A stretch of DNA of 64,000 nt from Bog-159 sp963843255 (GCA_963843255.1 CAWJJQ010000003.1:434001-498000), one strand, 5' to 3'; positions 15,658 to 25,060 are shown, counted from the first letter of the stretch. The notes: generated by a model not told the origin, from the sequence alone. A program made the numbers and translations.

Positions 15658-16385
15658 AAGGGGCCACGCCCGAAGGCGCGCGCAACGAACAGGAAGCCGC
15701 GGCGTGGGTGCGCGCCATGTTCGGCCGCGTGGCGCGCCGCTACGATCTGGCCAATCACATTCTCTCCTTCAACCTGGATCGCTACTGGCGCGGCCGGACC
15801 GTGGCCAGCGTATGGGATGTCCTGGCACGCAACGACGCGCGCGTGCTGGATATCTGCTGCGGCACGGGCGACCTGATGCGCGCCCTGATGCGCGGCCGGC
15901 CTCCCGGTTTTCCGGTTATGGGTTCGGACTTTTGCCACCCGATGCTGATAGCCGCGCGCGCGAAATTGAGGACCCGTTCCATAACCCTGTTCGAAGCGGA
16001 CGCTTTGCGGCTCCCTCTGCCGGATGCGTCGCTTGACCTGCTCACGGTGGCATTCGGATTCCGCAATCTGGCAAATTATGAAGCCGGTTTGCTGGAGATG
16101 CGGCGCGTATTGCGGGAGGGGGGAGTGGTGGCCATCCTGGAGTTCTCGCAACCGCCCAACCCGCTGTTCGGCGCTTTGTATAACCTGTATTCGCGCCATC
16201 TCCTGCCCATCATCGGTGGCGCATTATCAGGTTCGCGGGACGCCTATCGTTACCTGCCGGATTCCGTGCGCAAGTTTCCCGCCGCTGACGAGTTGTTGGA
16301 AATGATGGCGGCCGCGGGGTTCGAAACCGTCGAGTTCGAACGTTTCACCGGCGGCATCGTGGCCCTCCACCTCGGACGCGTGTAG
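15654..16385 (+). CDS. ubiE: Demethylmenaquinone (or ubiquinone) C-methyltransferase
   Basis: 243 residues. UbiE/MenG family: MFGRVARRYDLANHILSFNL at the N-terminus, SAM motif VLDICCGTGDLM, then FEADALRLPLPDASLDLLTV and FGFRNLANYE, with EFSQPPNPLFGALYNLYSRH, all family signatures. It methylates the quinone ring in the last step of menaquinone synthesis; menaquinone is the more likely product in this phylum, so menG would be an equally suitable name. Coupled to aroB by a 4-bp overlap, which groups two chorismate-linked steps. Confidence 0.92.
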   Translation: MKGATPEGARNEQEAAAWVRAMFGRVARRYDLANHILSFNLDRYWRGRTVASVWDVLARNDARVLDICCGTGDLMRALMRGRPPGFPVMGSDFCHPMLIAARAKLRTRSITLFEADALRLPLPDASLDLLTVAFGFRNLANYEAGLLEMRRVLREGGVVAILEFSQPPNPLFGALYNLYSRHLLPIIGGALSGSRDAYRYLPDSVRKFPAADELLEMMAAAGFETVEFERFTGGIVALHLGRV

Positions 16386-16478
16386 CAATCCGCGCGCAAA
16401 TACCATAAGAAAACTTCCAGTACCTATTTAATAATTTCTTAACTTTTTACGGTTTCCTTAGACCGCCGGCCATGCTAC

Positions 16479-16484
16479 TATAAT
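16479..16484 (+). promoter_or_regulatory. Candidate -10 box for the large secreted protein gene
   Basis: A perfect TATAAT in an AT-rich stretch (about 16400-16490) that stands out from the GC-rich surroundings. A TTAGAC about 15 bp upstream is a weak -35 candidate. The start codon lies 23 bp downstream with AGGA 9-10 nt before it. Confidence 0.45.
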
Positions 16485-16507
16485 CGAAATCTTCAGGACT
16501 TCACTTC

Positions 16508-19054
16508 ATGTTCAAGGACGATTCTGGGTACGGCTCTAACTGTCTCTATATGACGATACAGAAGCTTTTTGAGGCGCGCAACTTGGTTTCGGGGCTGGCT
16601 GTGGTGACGCTAGCCGTGACCGCAGCACCGCTGAAGGGCCAACAATGCGCCGGTACGAACCCGCCGTGCGTATTAACGGCAGGCTACGCCGGACCGCTTA
16701 CCGACGCAAACTTTAATAGCCGGCAGGGAATCAATCCCTACGAGAAACACTTCTCGCCGGGCGTGCTGCCGGGCAGTTCCACCGCTGCCATGTTTCTGCC
16801 GGTAGATATCGACGACTTGCCGTTCGGGGCTGTTTCCAACCCGATCATGGCGCAGCCGCTCTACGTCACGAATATGACCATCGCCAATCCGCAACAGGGT
16901 ACCTGCAGCCCCTGTAACGTGGTGATCGCTGTGACCCTCAACGGAACGGTGTTTGCCTGGAACGCGGACGGTCCGGGAGCCGGAAACTTGCTCTGGAGCA
17001 GGCACGGAGTGGCTGGCTTAAACCAGTTTGGCGGCAACTCCCTCTGGTACGACGACTGCGGCGCGGGCAGCCAGCCGGCTCCCGCATACGGAACTTTTCA
17101 ATTTACAGGCGTCCTCTCAACCCCCACCATTGATGCCACCGGCACGCCGCCGGTAATGTTTCTGACCTCTGAATGCAATACCAGCGCGCACAAAGACAAG
17201 TGGATATTGCACATGATCAATCTGCTGAACGGGGCCGATATCAACACCGCCGACATTACCAATGATGTCCACAGCGTCCCCAATTGCACCACTTGCCAGA
17301 GTTTTACCAGCGGATGGCAATTTCAGCGTCCGGCCGTGATCGAGGTCAAGAATAGCGGCAATGCCACCACACCCGTGCTGATCTATTTGTTATTCGGCAC
17401 AAGCGGCGCGGAAAGTGCCTTCAGCCAGCCCTACAGCGGATGGGTGGTCGCCTACACCGCGGCTGCCGGCAAACTCAGCCTGGCATTCGCGTATTCGGAC
17501 GAGCCCAGCAGTTGCGGTGCAGGCGGCGGCTATCAAAGCCACGGTGGCCTGAACGGTCAATGCAACATTAACCCTAATGCCGGCTCTCCGCCGTGCGACT
17601 GCTACGCGGGCAACACCTCCACCGCGCCTAATTGGGGTGGGCATGGCGGCGGGTGCTGGATGTCCGGCAACGGCCCCGCGGCGACCGCGGTGGGCGCCAT
17701 AACCGACGGGAGCGGCAAGTCCGATAATGCGATCCACGTTTTCTTTGGCTGTGGCAACGGCGGTTACCAAAGCTCCGGCTTGGGCGGCGCGAACTTGGAT
17801 AATTTCGGCCAAACCGTGATGGACTTCCGCTTGAGCCAAACCGGATACGATTCCGCCGCCACCGGACCTTTCCAGACATTCACGCCCAATAGCCCGGCCG
17901 CTGGCTTGGCTCCGCCGCTACGGAATCTTTGCGGCTGCACCGGCAGCGGCATGGATGGTTGCGGCCCGTGCCACCTGACCGTCCAGAACCAGAATGGATA
18001 CGATTACGATATGGCGATAAGCGGCGTAACTCTCTTCAAGGATCTGGCGGGAAACCAGCGCCTGGTCACCGTCGACAAAGCCGGATACGGCTACTTGCTG
18101 AGCCCTGGAAATTTATGCGGTTCGGGAAACCCCGACACCCCATGTATAGGCTTCGCACCCGGCGACCCCGGCAGTTGGACTTTCGGCGCCACTCGGGGTC
18201 TCTGCCAGGGCGCGCCCAACGGCTGCGACCGGGTTACCAGCTTGGCTGTATTCGACAACCAGGCAACCGGGCCGAGCCGCGCCGTGTATCTGGCCTATTG
18301 GCCGTACAAAGAGCGATTGACCTCCCTGAAGCTATCCGACAATGTCACTCCCCAAACCGGAAAGGGTCTCCTCAAACCGGAGCCTTCCGTTTCTCCCTCT
18401 ACCATGACGCTCTCCGCCACTTGCACCATCGACCAAAACTGTCTGACGGAACAGTTGGTTGCCGGCGACGCTCTCACACTCAATGGCTGCAGTTGTCAGG
18501 CCGGCGCCAATTGCCCGCCGGTGGTCACCGCCGTATCCACCCCCTCCGCTACGGATAGCCGTCTGACCCTCAACATGCCGGTTGCCACGGCGTTTGGCTC
18601 ATCCTGCGCTTATCCTCAGAATTTCCAGTACACCGGCTACTTCGTAACTCCCGCCCACAATTCGACTCCGCTTCAAGGCCAGGTGGGTTACCCTGGCGGT
18701 GCCGTGATGGTTACGGCCAACTGCGCTGCCAGCGGCTGCACGCAAGGGCTGGTCTGGGCAATCCTCCCGGACGCCACATCGCAGCCGGACACTACGCAAC
18801 GCGGCTTGGGCACGCTGTTCGCCTACGTCGCGGTCCCGAACGCGATGGACATCCTGCATCTCAGTTGGTTCAGCACCGATACCTGGTGCGCCTCGGCCTT
18901 CGTCCGGCCGATGATCGTGAACGGGAACGCTTTCGTGCCTACATACGCGGTGAGCAATGGGACGTTTCCGACCATCGACGGTTCACCTTACTGTCCCGTG
19001 TCCGCCCAGGATTCCGGAGAACCGTATCCGTCCGGCCTATTGGTCTATAACTAA
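16508..19054 (+). CDS. Large cysteine-rich secreted propeller-like protein
   Basis: 848 residues with a signal region about 22-45 (LVSGLAVVTLAVTAAPLKGQ). The mature part has many cysteines in short clusters (CSPCNV, CTTCQSF, CDCYAG, CGCTGSGMDGCGPCHL, CSCQAGANCPP), suggesting several disulfides. PQQ-propeller-like phrases (VIAVTLNGTVFAWNADGPGAGNLLW, LVTVDKAGYGYLL shortened here) point to a beta-propeller fold. No catalytic motif is recognised. An alternative ATG at 16550 would shorten the N-terminus. It is followed 16 bp later by another secreted propeller protein, probably in one operon. Confidence 0.75.
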   Translation: MFKDDSGYGSNCLYMTIQKLFEARNLVSGLAVVTLAVTAAPLKGQQCAGTNPPCVLTAGYAGPLTDANFNSRQGINPYEKHFSPGVLPGSSTAAMFLPVDIDDLPFGAVSNPIMAQPLYVTNMTIANPQQGTCSPCNVVIAVTLNGTVFAWNADGPGAGNLLWSRHGVAGLNQFGGNSLWYDDCGAGSQPAPAYGTFQFTGVLSTPTIDATGTPPVMFLTSECNTSAHKDKWILHMINLLNGADINTADITNDVHSVPNCTTCQSFTSGWQFQRPAVIEVKNSGNATTPVLIYLLFGTSGAESAFSQPYSGWVVAYTAAAGKLSLAFAYSDEPSSCGAGGGYQSHGGLNGQCNINPNAGSPPCDCYAGNTSTAPNWGGHGGGCWMSGNGPAATAVGAITDGSGKSDNAIHVFFGCGNGGYQSSGLGGANLDNFGQTVMDFRLSQTGYDSAATGPFQTFTPNSPAAGLAPPLRNLCGCTGSGMDGCGPCHLTVQNQNGYDYDMAISGVTLFKDLAGNQRLVTVDKAGYGYLLSPGNLCGSGNPDTPCIGFAPGDPGSWTFGATRGLCQGAPNGCDRVTSLAVFDNQATGPSRAVYLAYWPYKERLTSLKLSDNVTPQTGKGLLKPEPSVSPSTMTLSATCTIDQNCLTEQLVAGDALTLNGCSCQAGANCPPVVTAVSTPSATDSRLTLNMPVATAFGSSCAYPQNFQYTGYFVTPAHNSTPLQGQVGYPGGAVMVTANCAASGCTQGLVWAILPDATSQPDTTQRGLGTLFAYVAVPNAMDILHLSWFSTDTWCASAFVRPMIVNGNAFVPTYAVSNGTFPTIDGSPYCPVSAQDSGEPYPSGLLVYN

Positions 19055-19070
19055 CGCCCGTTTTCACCTG

Positions 19071-20378
19071 ATGATCGACCTATTCCGCGCGGGTTTCCTG
19101 TTTGGCTGCTGCGCTTGTACCGCGGTTGCCGCGTCCTCGCCGCCTGCCTACCGCATCGTTCGTTACCTCGAACAGTACACCCAGCCAGGGCCGCTGGTGG
19201 AGGGTGCGCCCGGCGTCTTCTATTCCTACGTGGTGCCGCCGGAAGTAATCGTCTCCGTCACCAGCGAGGGCGCCACTACGGCCATCGCCACGTTTCCCCC
19301 TTCGCCCTCCACCATCGAATCCACACCCGTGACCGCGGCGAACGGCCTGCTCTATTCTTCTTTGGAAAAAGTCACCGGGGGCGGCTCCGCGAGCCTCTTC
19401 TCCATCTCATCCACCGCCGGTAGCCAGCGGATTTATCCCCCCCAGCGCTATTCGCTCTCTCCGCTCGCAGGCAACCTTCCCGACGGCCGGCTGTTCGGTA
19501 TTGCCTATGGATTTTCCGCCGGGTCGTGGAACGTGGCCACGGCGGACCTTGACGGCGCGGTGACCCCTGTCTATCAATTCCCTCCAGCCGACCGTCCCAG
19601 CCAGGTACTCTATGCGGACGATGGCAACTATTACGGCTCAGGCTACACCCGCGGCGCGCCCGCGGCGTATTTCTATCGCGTGACTCGCGATGGTTCCTTC
19701 ACAAAAATTGCCTCGCTGCCCTATATGGGTAACGGCCTTCTAATACAGGGTTCCGACGGGAATTTCTATGGAACGGCGCCGCCTTCACCGGGCTGCTCGG
19801 ACAAAGGCCAGCATGGCGTGATTTTCAAATTGGCCCCCGCCGGCCAGTTCACCGTGTTGCATGATTTTGGGTTGTGCGGCCAGGCCGTAGTGAATTCCCT
19901 GATCGAGGCCAGCGATGAAAGACTGTATGGCTCGACGCAAGGCGATAGTAAGCTGTTCAGCTTGGGCAAATCCGGCGACTACAGAGTCGAGCACGAGTTA
20001 AAGGTATCCAGCGTCGAGGGGCAGTGTACGTGCTCTCTGATGCAGGCGAGTGATGGTGTGATTTATGGCGCGGCATCGGGCGGTGGACCGCACGGCTCCG
20101 GTGTGTTTTTCGCGCTCAATGCCGGCCTGCCGCCGCCCAGAATGCGCGCCCGGGAGTTTCAACCGCGATCCGGACCCGTGGGAACCAAGGTGCTTATCTG
20201 GGGTGACCGCCTCTTTGGCGCGACCGTCACCTTCCATGGCGTGCCTGCGGCCGGTATCTCAGTCAGCGGCCCGAATTATATTTGGGCCACGGTTCCGAAA
20301 GGCGCTTCTTCCGGCGCCCTCACGGTCTCCAAGCCCGGATCGCCGCCCGCCACATTGGGCAACTTCGCGGTCCAGTAG
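19071..20378 (+). CDS. Secreted GloVer-repeat protein with C-terminal IPT/TIG-like domain
   Basis: 435 residues with a signal peptide (MIDLFRAGFLFGCCACTAVA). The middle contains repeats of the GloVer type: SDGNFYGTAPP followed by GVIFKLAPAGQFTVLHDFG, SDERLYGSTQ, and SDGVIYGAASGGGPHGSGVF. The last 80 residues (GPVGTKVLIWGDRLFGATVT, ending TLGNFAVQ) match an IPT/TIG immunoglobulin-like fold. The function of such proteins is unknown; they are common in secretomes of acidobacteria. The start is the ATG beginning the signal peptide; an in-frame extension overlapping the upstream gene is rejected. The stop is 8 bp from the convergent GH18 gene. Confidence 0.8.
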   Translation: MIDLFRAGFLFGCCACTAVAASSPPAYRIVRYLEQYTQPGPLVEGAPGVFYSYVVPPEVIVSVTSEGATTAIATFPPSPSTIESTPVTAANGLLYSSLEKVTGGGSASLFSISSTAGSQRIYPPQRYSLSPLAGNLPDGRLFGIAYGFSAGSWNVATADLDGAVTPVYQFPPADRPSQVLYADDGNYYGSGYTRGAPAAYFYRVTRDGSFTKIASLPYMGNGLLIQGSDGNFYGTAPPSPGCSDKGQHGVIFKLAPAGQFTVLHDFGLCGQAVVNSLIEASDERLYGSTQGDSKLFSLGKSGDYRVEHELKVSSVEGQCTCSLMQASDGVIYGAASGGGPHGSGVFFALNAGLPPPRMRAREFQPRSGPVGTKVLIWGDRLFGATVTFHGVPAAGISVSGPNYIWATVPKGASSGALTVSKPGSPPATLGNFAVQ

Positions 20379-20386
20379 GGAGCGCG

Positions 20387-21496
20387 CTACTTTTGAACCG
20401 GGTATGGCAGATTGGTGGTCGCCCAATACATGGCGTCCAGCAGATCCTGCGAGTGGCCGTCGTAGTCCTGATCGAGCGACCACATGAAGCCACCGCCCAA
20501 GCCCCGCTGCCACTCCGCATACCAGATGCGAATGTATGTCGACAAGGCGTCATCGTAAGTAATGAATCCGGGCGAGCCATCCGTGCGAAGCAGGTAAGGT
20601 ACCTTCGCCCTGCGGTCGAAGTATGCCGTCCAGCCTCGCTGGTTGACGTGCTGTTTGATGAACGTGCCGTAGGGTTCCGAAGGCACCGTGCCGTTGTTGC
20701 ACGGTTTGCATAGACCAAACAATCCGGTCACGTTCGTATAGTAATATCCGTAAAACGGCGTGCCCATGTTAAGCTTGGCCGCCGGCACCTTGAAGTCGTT
20801 CAGAAAAATATTGGCGGCCTGATCGACGCTGCCGCCCGGCTCGCACTCATAGGGTTGGGGATCGCGCGTGTCCCAGAAAACCGGCGAGTTGAGCTGCCCG
20901 TCATCCGTCCAGGGCCCGGCGCAGTCGTACATCATGATGTTCCAGTAATCCAGCACATTCATCAGGCCCGGCACATCGTATCCGCCGCCACCCCATGGTG
21001 GCACGTCCGCCGAGAGCAGATATGTGGGACTCGGGAAAATGCCCCGCAGCCCGGTCATCAACTGGTAGAACAGTGTCGTGTCGGCCATGGAGCTGGGGTA
21101 TTCAAAATCGATATCCAGGCCGTCGTAGCCGTTGCTCGTAATGAAGGTCTGCAGGTTCCCCAGCAGGGTTTGCAGTCCACCGGGAGTGGTTTCCATGCCC
21201 GTAAAATCGCCGCCTAAGAGAAGCATCACCTTGACGCCTGCCGCGTGCGCCGTGCTGATAAGCTCCGGCTCCAGGAACCCGGAGGGCACGGTAAGGCTGC
21301 CATCCGCATTAAAGCCTACGCCCGCATGGTTGATGTGGGTAATCTTGGAATATGGAATCTGCGCCGCGCCGTATGGCGGAGTCTGGGTACGGCTCCAGTA
21401 GCCGTAGTCGGCCACGAGGCGCTTGGGGACGGCGGTACCTGCCTGTGCCAAAGGCAAAGCGCCGGCCAATATGAAAATGAAACAGAGACGAGTCAT
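20387..21496 (-). CDS. Secreted glycoside hydrolase family 18 (chitinase-like)
   Basis: 369 residues with a signal peptide (about 1-19). The GH18 catalytic motif DGxDxDxE is complete as DGLDIDFE (D125, D128, D130, E132), with E132 the expected acid. The upstream strand VKVMLLLGG and the downstream NIMMYDCAGPW (Met-Tyr-Asp strand) are also typical, and a C-terminal GGFMWSLDQDYDG closes the barrel. Enzymes of this family cleave chitin or related N-acetylglucosamine polymers. No carbohydrate-binding module is visible. No nearby transport genes indicate the sugar. Confidence 0.9.
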   Translation of the reverse strand: MTRLCFIFILAGALPLAQAGTAVPKRLVADYGYWSRTQTPPYGAAQIPYSKITHINHAGVGFNADGSLTVPSGFLEPELISTAHAAGVKVMLLLGGDFTGMETTPGGLQTLLGNLQTFITSNGYDGLDIDFEYPSSMADTTLFYQLMTGLRGIFPSPTYLLSADVPPWGGGGYDVPGLMNVLDYWNIMMYDCAGPWTDDGQLNSPVFWDTRDPQPYECEPGGSVDQAANIFLNDFKVPAAKLNMGTPFYGYYYTNVTGLFGLCKPCNNGTVPSEPYGTFIKQHVNQRGWTAYFDRRAKVPYLLRTDGSPGFITYDDALSTYIRIWYAEWQRGLGGGFMWSLDQDYDGHSQDLLDAMYWATTNLPYPVQK

Positions 21497-21540
21497 AGCG
21501 AACCTCCAGTATCAGACAGCATAGCTCTCCGGGGTGCCGG

Positions 21541-21582
21541 GTGGGGCGGCGCCTCGCGCTGCAGCGGCGTCTCACGCCGCCC
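21541..21582. repeat. Short double-hairpin repeat, family B copy 2
   Basis: GTGGGGCGGCGC at the left, then a hairpin GCGGCGT-CTC-ACGCCGC. Same layout as copy 1 with compensating arm changes. It lies immediately downstream of the decayed SBBP/TIGR03437 gene and upstream of the GH18 start. Confidence 0.6.
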
Positions 21583-21583
21583 G

Positions 21584-21982
21584 TCACCGAGCGATGTATA
21601 TGGTTGTTCCCGTCGCGCCAATCCCCAACCATGCATTCGTCTGGCCCGCCGGCACAGCCGGTACGATGACGTTGAGCTGAGAAATGCCGGCCACCTCACG
21701 GTCCAAACGGTGCTCGCGTTGAGGTCTACGCCAGTGAATTGCGCGCTACTGACACTGACTTCAAGGTTACTCTGAGGGCAGCAGTTCCAGGGCGTTGGCG
21801 GTAGGAAAATTCCCCGAAGTCGTGCTGCCCGCTATTTAGACGAACCCCTGGCTGTCTGTGGCAATCACCGCCGGCTGATCGCTACCATTGCCGGATAACA
21901 CCTTGTGATTAATCAGCGTTTGGCCCAAGGCTAGAGTGACACAGGAGAATAGCAGTGGAAAAACACAATAAAAGCTACGCAT
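21584..21982 (-). pseudogene. Decayed secreted SBBP/TIGR03437-type protein with internal deletion
   Basis: From the ATG at 21982 the frame gives a signal peptide (MRSFYCVFPLLFSCVTLALG) and then SGNGSDQPAVIATDSQGFV, stopped by TAA at 21838-21836. Without the stop it reads IAGSTTSGNFPTANAL, the phrase that normally follows in SBBP repeats. After a short scrambled part, another frame reads GISQLNVIVPAVPAGQTNAW and ends TGTTIYIAR-stop, matching the C-terminal TIGR03437 domain. Intact members are many hundreds of residues long, so most of the middle has been lost. This fills most of the gap between GH18 and purE. Confidence 0.7.
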
Positions 21983-22028
21983 GGCTAAGTAACCCGACGC
22001 GTTTCAGCCAGCGAAGCGGTACTAACCG

Positions 22029-22081
22029 TGGCGCAGGCCCTGCTTGCACGAATACCTGCGCGGGGCTCTCAGTCCCCGCCC
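22029..22081. repeat. Degenerate double-hairpin repeat, family B copy 3
   Basis: GGCGCAGGCCCTGC and CTGCGCGGGGCTCTCAGTCC followed by CCGCCCC, ending at the purE stop. The second hairpin (GGGGCT-CTC-AGTCCCC) is clear; the first is eroded. Confidence 0.5.
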
Positions 22082-22564
22082 CTACGGCAGCGTCTCCCGA
22101 GCGATCTTCGCCGCCTGCTCTGCCCGGAACCGCTTCAACTTCTCCCGCAGCTCCGGCCGCGAATTAGCCAGAATAGCAACCGCCAGTAGCGCCGCATTGC
22201 GCGCCCCCGGCGTGCCGATCGCCAGCGTCCCAACCGGAATTCCTCCGGGCATCTGTACCGTCGAAAGCAGCGAGTCCATGCCTTTCAGCGACGCGCTCTC
22301 CATGGGGACGCCCAGCACCGGAAGCACGGTATGCGCCGCCACTACCCCGGCCAAATGCGCGGCCCCACCGGCGGCCGCGATCACCACTTCGAATCCGCGC
22401 GATTCCGCGTCAGTCGCGTACTGCGACGCCAATTGCGGCGTGCGGTGCGCGGAAAGCACCCGGCACTCGTGCGGCACACCGAATTGTGTCAACGTCTCGT
22501 CGCAATGCCGCATGGTTTCCCAGTCGGACTTACTGCCCATGATTACGGCGACTAGCGGTTCCAT
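22082..22564 (-). CDS. purE: N5-carboxyaminoimidazole ribonucleotide mutase
   Basis: 160 residues, normal class I PurE size. Signature sequences are seen: VIMGSKSDWETM for phosphate binding, VLSAHRTPQLA with the catalytic His, AAAGGAAHLAGVVAAHT, and the substrate loop PVLGVPMES followed by SLLSTVQMPGGIPVGT. It converts N5-CAIR to CAIR in purine synthesis. The ATG overlaps the stop of the isocitrate dehydrogenase gene by one base (TAATG), so the two are co-transcribed. purK is not in the window. Confidence 0.95.
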   Translation of the reverse strand: MEPLVAVIMGSKSDWETMRHCDETLTQFGVPHECRVLSAHRTPQLASQYATDAESRGFEVVIAAAGGAAHLAGVVAAHTVLPVLGVPMESASLKGMDSLLSTVQMPGGIPVGTLAIGTPGARNAALLAVAILANSRPELREKLKRFRAEQAAKIARETLP

Positions 22565-24009
22565 TATTCCCCCTGGGCCAGCGTGTAGCCCGGCTGTCCA
22601 TCGTAGTTGCGTAAATTCTCGGTCTTCACGATCTCCATCCCGGTATCGGCGATGCGCCCCAGCAAACTGATGATCTGCATCTGTGTCACACCATCCGCGG
22701 CCGCGAACCGGCAGCGATAGTTATCGGTGCAGAACGTCTCCGGATGCCCGTTCGGCCACGTCTTGACCCCGCGATTCGACATCATGGTGAGGGCCATTGG
22801 CTGCCCCGCTGCCTGGCTCAGGACCGCCGCCAGTTTGTCGTTATCCAGTGACGGCCAGTTCACGTACACATCCACGCCCACCAGATCGACCTTGGGCTCC
22901 GGCTGGCGGGAAGCCTGGTAAGCCGTTTCCGCGCGCGCGGGCGCCGCCGCATAACTCACCGGCTTCAAGGTGTTCGGCTTCTTGCCCAGCCGCGCGACCA
23001 CCGCCTGCGCGAATTCCTTCGTGCCAACTTTCTCTTTGCTGGCGCCTTCGGTAAAAATATCGTAGGTGTGGACGCCATCCTCGATGGTGCGCAGCCAGGC
23101 ATTGTGCACATTGGCGGCTACCTCGGGCTGGTTGATGTGCACCAGCATCAGCACGCCTCCCAGCAGCAGACCCGACGGATTGGCCAGGTTCTGATTGGCC
23201 CGCCGCGGCGCCGAGCCGTGGATGGCTTCGAACATCGCGCAATGATCGCCGATGTTGGCCGATCCGGCGATCCCCACTGATCCGGCGATCTGGGCGGCCA
23301 CGTCGGAGAGAATATCGCCGTAAAGGTTCGGCATCACGATCACATCGAAAGCGGTGGGCGTATCCGCCATTTTGGCCGCGCCTATGTCCACGATCCAATG
23401 CTCGTTCTGGATCTCCGGATATTCCTTGGCAATTTCGTCAAAGACTTTGTGGAAGAGACCGTCGGTCATCTTCATGATGTTGTCTTTGGTGAAACAGGTC
23501 ACCTTCTTCCGGCTGTGCCTGCGCGCATATTCGAAGGCGTAACGCACAATCTTTTCGCAGCCCGGCCGGGTGATGAGCTTTAGGCACTGCATGGCGCCCG
23601 GACTGAGTTGGTATTCGATGCCCGCGTAGCAGTCTTCTTCGTTCTCGCGCACGATCACCAGGTCCATGCCCGGATGCAGCGTGTCGATGAACGGATGATA
23701 CGACACGCACGGCCGCACATTGGCATACAGCCCGAGCGTCTTGCGGGCGGTCACGTTGAGGCTCTTAAACCCTCCGCCCTGCGGCGTAGTGATCGGGGCT
23801 TTCAGAAAAACTCTGGTGCGGCGCAACGAATCCCAGGCACTGGGATCGATGCCGGCGGTGTTGCCGCGCAGGTATACCTTTTCGCCGATTTCAATGGTCT
23901 CAATCTCGACGGCGGCGCCGGCGGCTTCCAGGATCTGCAAGGTGGCGGCCATGATTTCAGGGCCGATACCGTCGCCATGCGCGACTGTGATAGGGGTTTT
24001 ACTGGGCAT
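22564..24009 (-). CDS. icd: Isocitrate dehydrogenase (NADP-type, long form)
   Basis: 481 residues. Beta-decarboxylating dehydrogenase fold: AHGDGIGPEI at the N-terminus, RENEEDCYAGIEY in the substrate region, FTKDNIMKMTDGLFHKVF, and the metal/cofactor motif MPNLYGDILSDVAAQIAGS. The extra C-terminal 140 residues (after about 340) resemble the long Thermus/Rickettsia-type isocitrate dehydrogenases rather than the 416-residue E. coli enzyme or the smaller isopropylmalate dehydrogenase. It oxidatively decarboxylates isocitrate in the TCA cycle. Coenzyme preference is inferred from the subfamily. Confidence 0.9.
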   Translation of the reverse strand: MPSKTPITVAHGDGIGPEIMAATLQILEAAGAAVEIETIEIGEKVYLRGNTAGIDPSAWDSLRRTRVFLKAPITTPQGGGFKSLNVTARKTLGLYANVRPCVSYHPFIDTLHPGMDLVIVRENEEDCYAGIEYQLSPGAMQCLKLITRPGCEKIVRYAFEYARRHSRKKVTCFTKDNIMKMTDGLFHKVFDEIAKEYPEIQNEHWIVDIGAAKMADTPTAFDVIVMPNLYGDILSDVAAQIAGSVGIAGSANIGDHCAMFEAIHGSAPRRANQNLANPSGLLLGGVLMLVHINQPEVAANVHNAWLRTIEDGVHTYDIFTEGASKEKVGTKEFAQAVVARLGKKPNTLKPVSYAAAPARAETAYQASRQPEPKVDLVGVDVYVNWPSLDNDKLAAVLSQAAGQPMALTMMSNRGVKTWPNGHPETFCTDNYRCRFAAADGVTQMQIISLLGRIADTGMEIVKTENLRNYDGQPGYTLAQGE

Positions 24010-24071
24010 AGGGAAATCTAAAGATATAGGATTGCATCAGATGGCGCAACCGCGTGTCCGGGCAGCTCGTT

Positions 24072-25046
24072 TTAGCCGGCGAGGGCCGCGTAGAGCGCCT
24101 GTTTCCAGCGCGGCACGTCGATGGTCCAGCAGATGCGCGCTTTGCGCCCTCGGTCGAGCGACAGCTTCCAGATGGCGCGATTGCGGTCGTTGCCCGCGAT
24201 GTTGAGCCGGTCCACTACGGTCATGCCGCGCGTCAATTCACTGCTTGTTTCAATATCCAGAAAGTGATCGCTGGCCGACGTGCAGATGGACGGATCGAGC
24301 GCCACCGACATGGCTACCGGGTCGGGAAGCGAAATACCATTTTCGCCGGTCTGCACCCGGTACGCCGCCATAGCCGTGCTGTTGCATTCGATGGCGAAGC
24401 GGGCCAGCGGTGTACCTAGCGCGAGCACATGTTGGATATCGGCGGCGTCCAGCACGGCCGCGCCGCGGCAGAGATGCCAGCCCACCAGTTCGATGGGCAG
24501 GCCGGCGCGCGCCACCATGCGCGCGGCCTCCGGATCCACCCAGATGTTGTACTCGGCCGCGGGCGTCACATTGCCTTCGCAGCAGGGCGCGCCGCCCATG
24601 ATCACACAGCGCCCGATGCTTTCCGCGATCTCCGGCGCGCGGCCCAACGCCAGCGCGATGTTGGTGAGCGGTCCTAGCGTGACCAGCGTGATTCCCGGAT
24701 GCGCGCGCACGGTTTCGATGATGGCATCCACCGCGTGCGTGGCTTCCGGCGCGCGCCGCGCCGCGGGATAATCGTGATCGCCCAAACCGTCTTTGCCATG
24801 GAACCATTCAGCATGCATGTACTCGCGCAATAACGGCTGGTTCGCGCCGGCAAAGACGGGCACGCCAGAGCCGCACAGTTCGGCCACGTACAGAGCATTG
24901 CGGGCAGCCTGCGGCACAGGGACGTTGCCCGCAACAATGGTGATCGCGTGGACATCCACATCGGGCGCGCGAAGAGCCATGATGAGGGCGACGGCATCGT
25001 CGGAGGCCGTATCGGTATCGATCAAAAATGGTCGAGCCACGAGCAC
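24072..25046 (-). CDS. Inosine/uridine-preferring nucleoside hydrolase
   Basis: 324 residues. The calcium-binding N-terminal motif is DTDTASDDAVAL, a variant of the usual DTDxGxDDA. Other family elements are VAGNVPVPQAARNALYVAEL, LGPLTNIALAL, and the late VALDPSICTSASDHFLD region. The enzyme cleaves the N-glycosidic bond of nucleosides for base and ribose salvage. No signal peptide is present. It starts 77 bp from the divergent modA gene, and repeat B4 occupies much of that gap. Confidence 0.9.
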   Translation of the reverse strand: MLVARPFLIDTDTASDDAVALIMALRAPDVDVHAITIVAGNVPVPQAARNALYVAELCGSGVPVFAGANQPLLREYMHAEWFHGKDGLGDHDYPAARRAPEATHAVDAIIETVRAHPGITLVTLGPLTNIALALGRAPEIAESIGRCVIMGGAPCCEGNVTPAAEYNIWVDPEAARMVARAGLPIELVGWHLCRGAAVLDAADIQHVLALGTPLARFAIECNSTAMAAYRVQTGENGISLPDPVAMSVALDPSICTSASDHFLDIETSSELTRGMTVVDRLNIAGNDRNRAIWKLSLDRGRKARICWTIDVPRWKQALYAALAG

Positions 25047-25060
25047 CAGCGTACCGCAGG

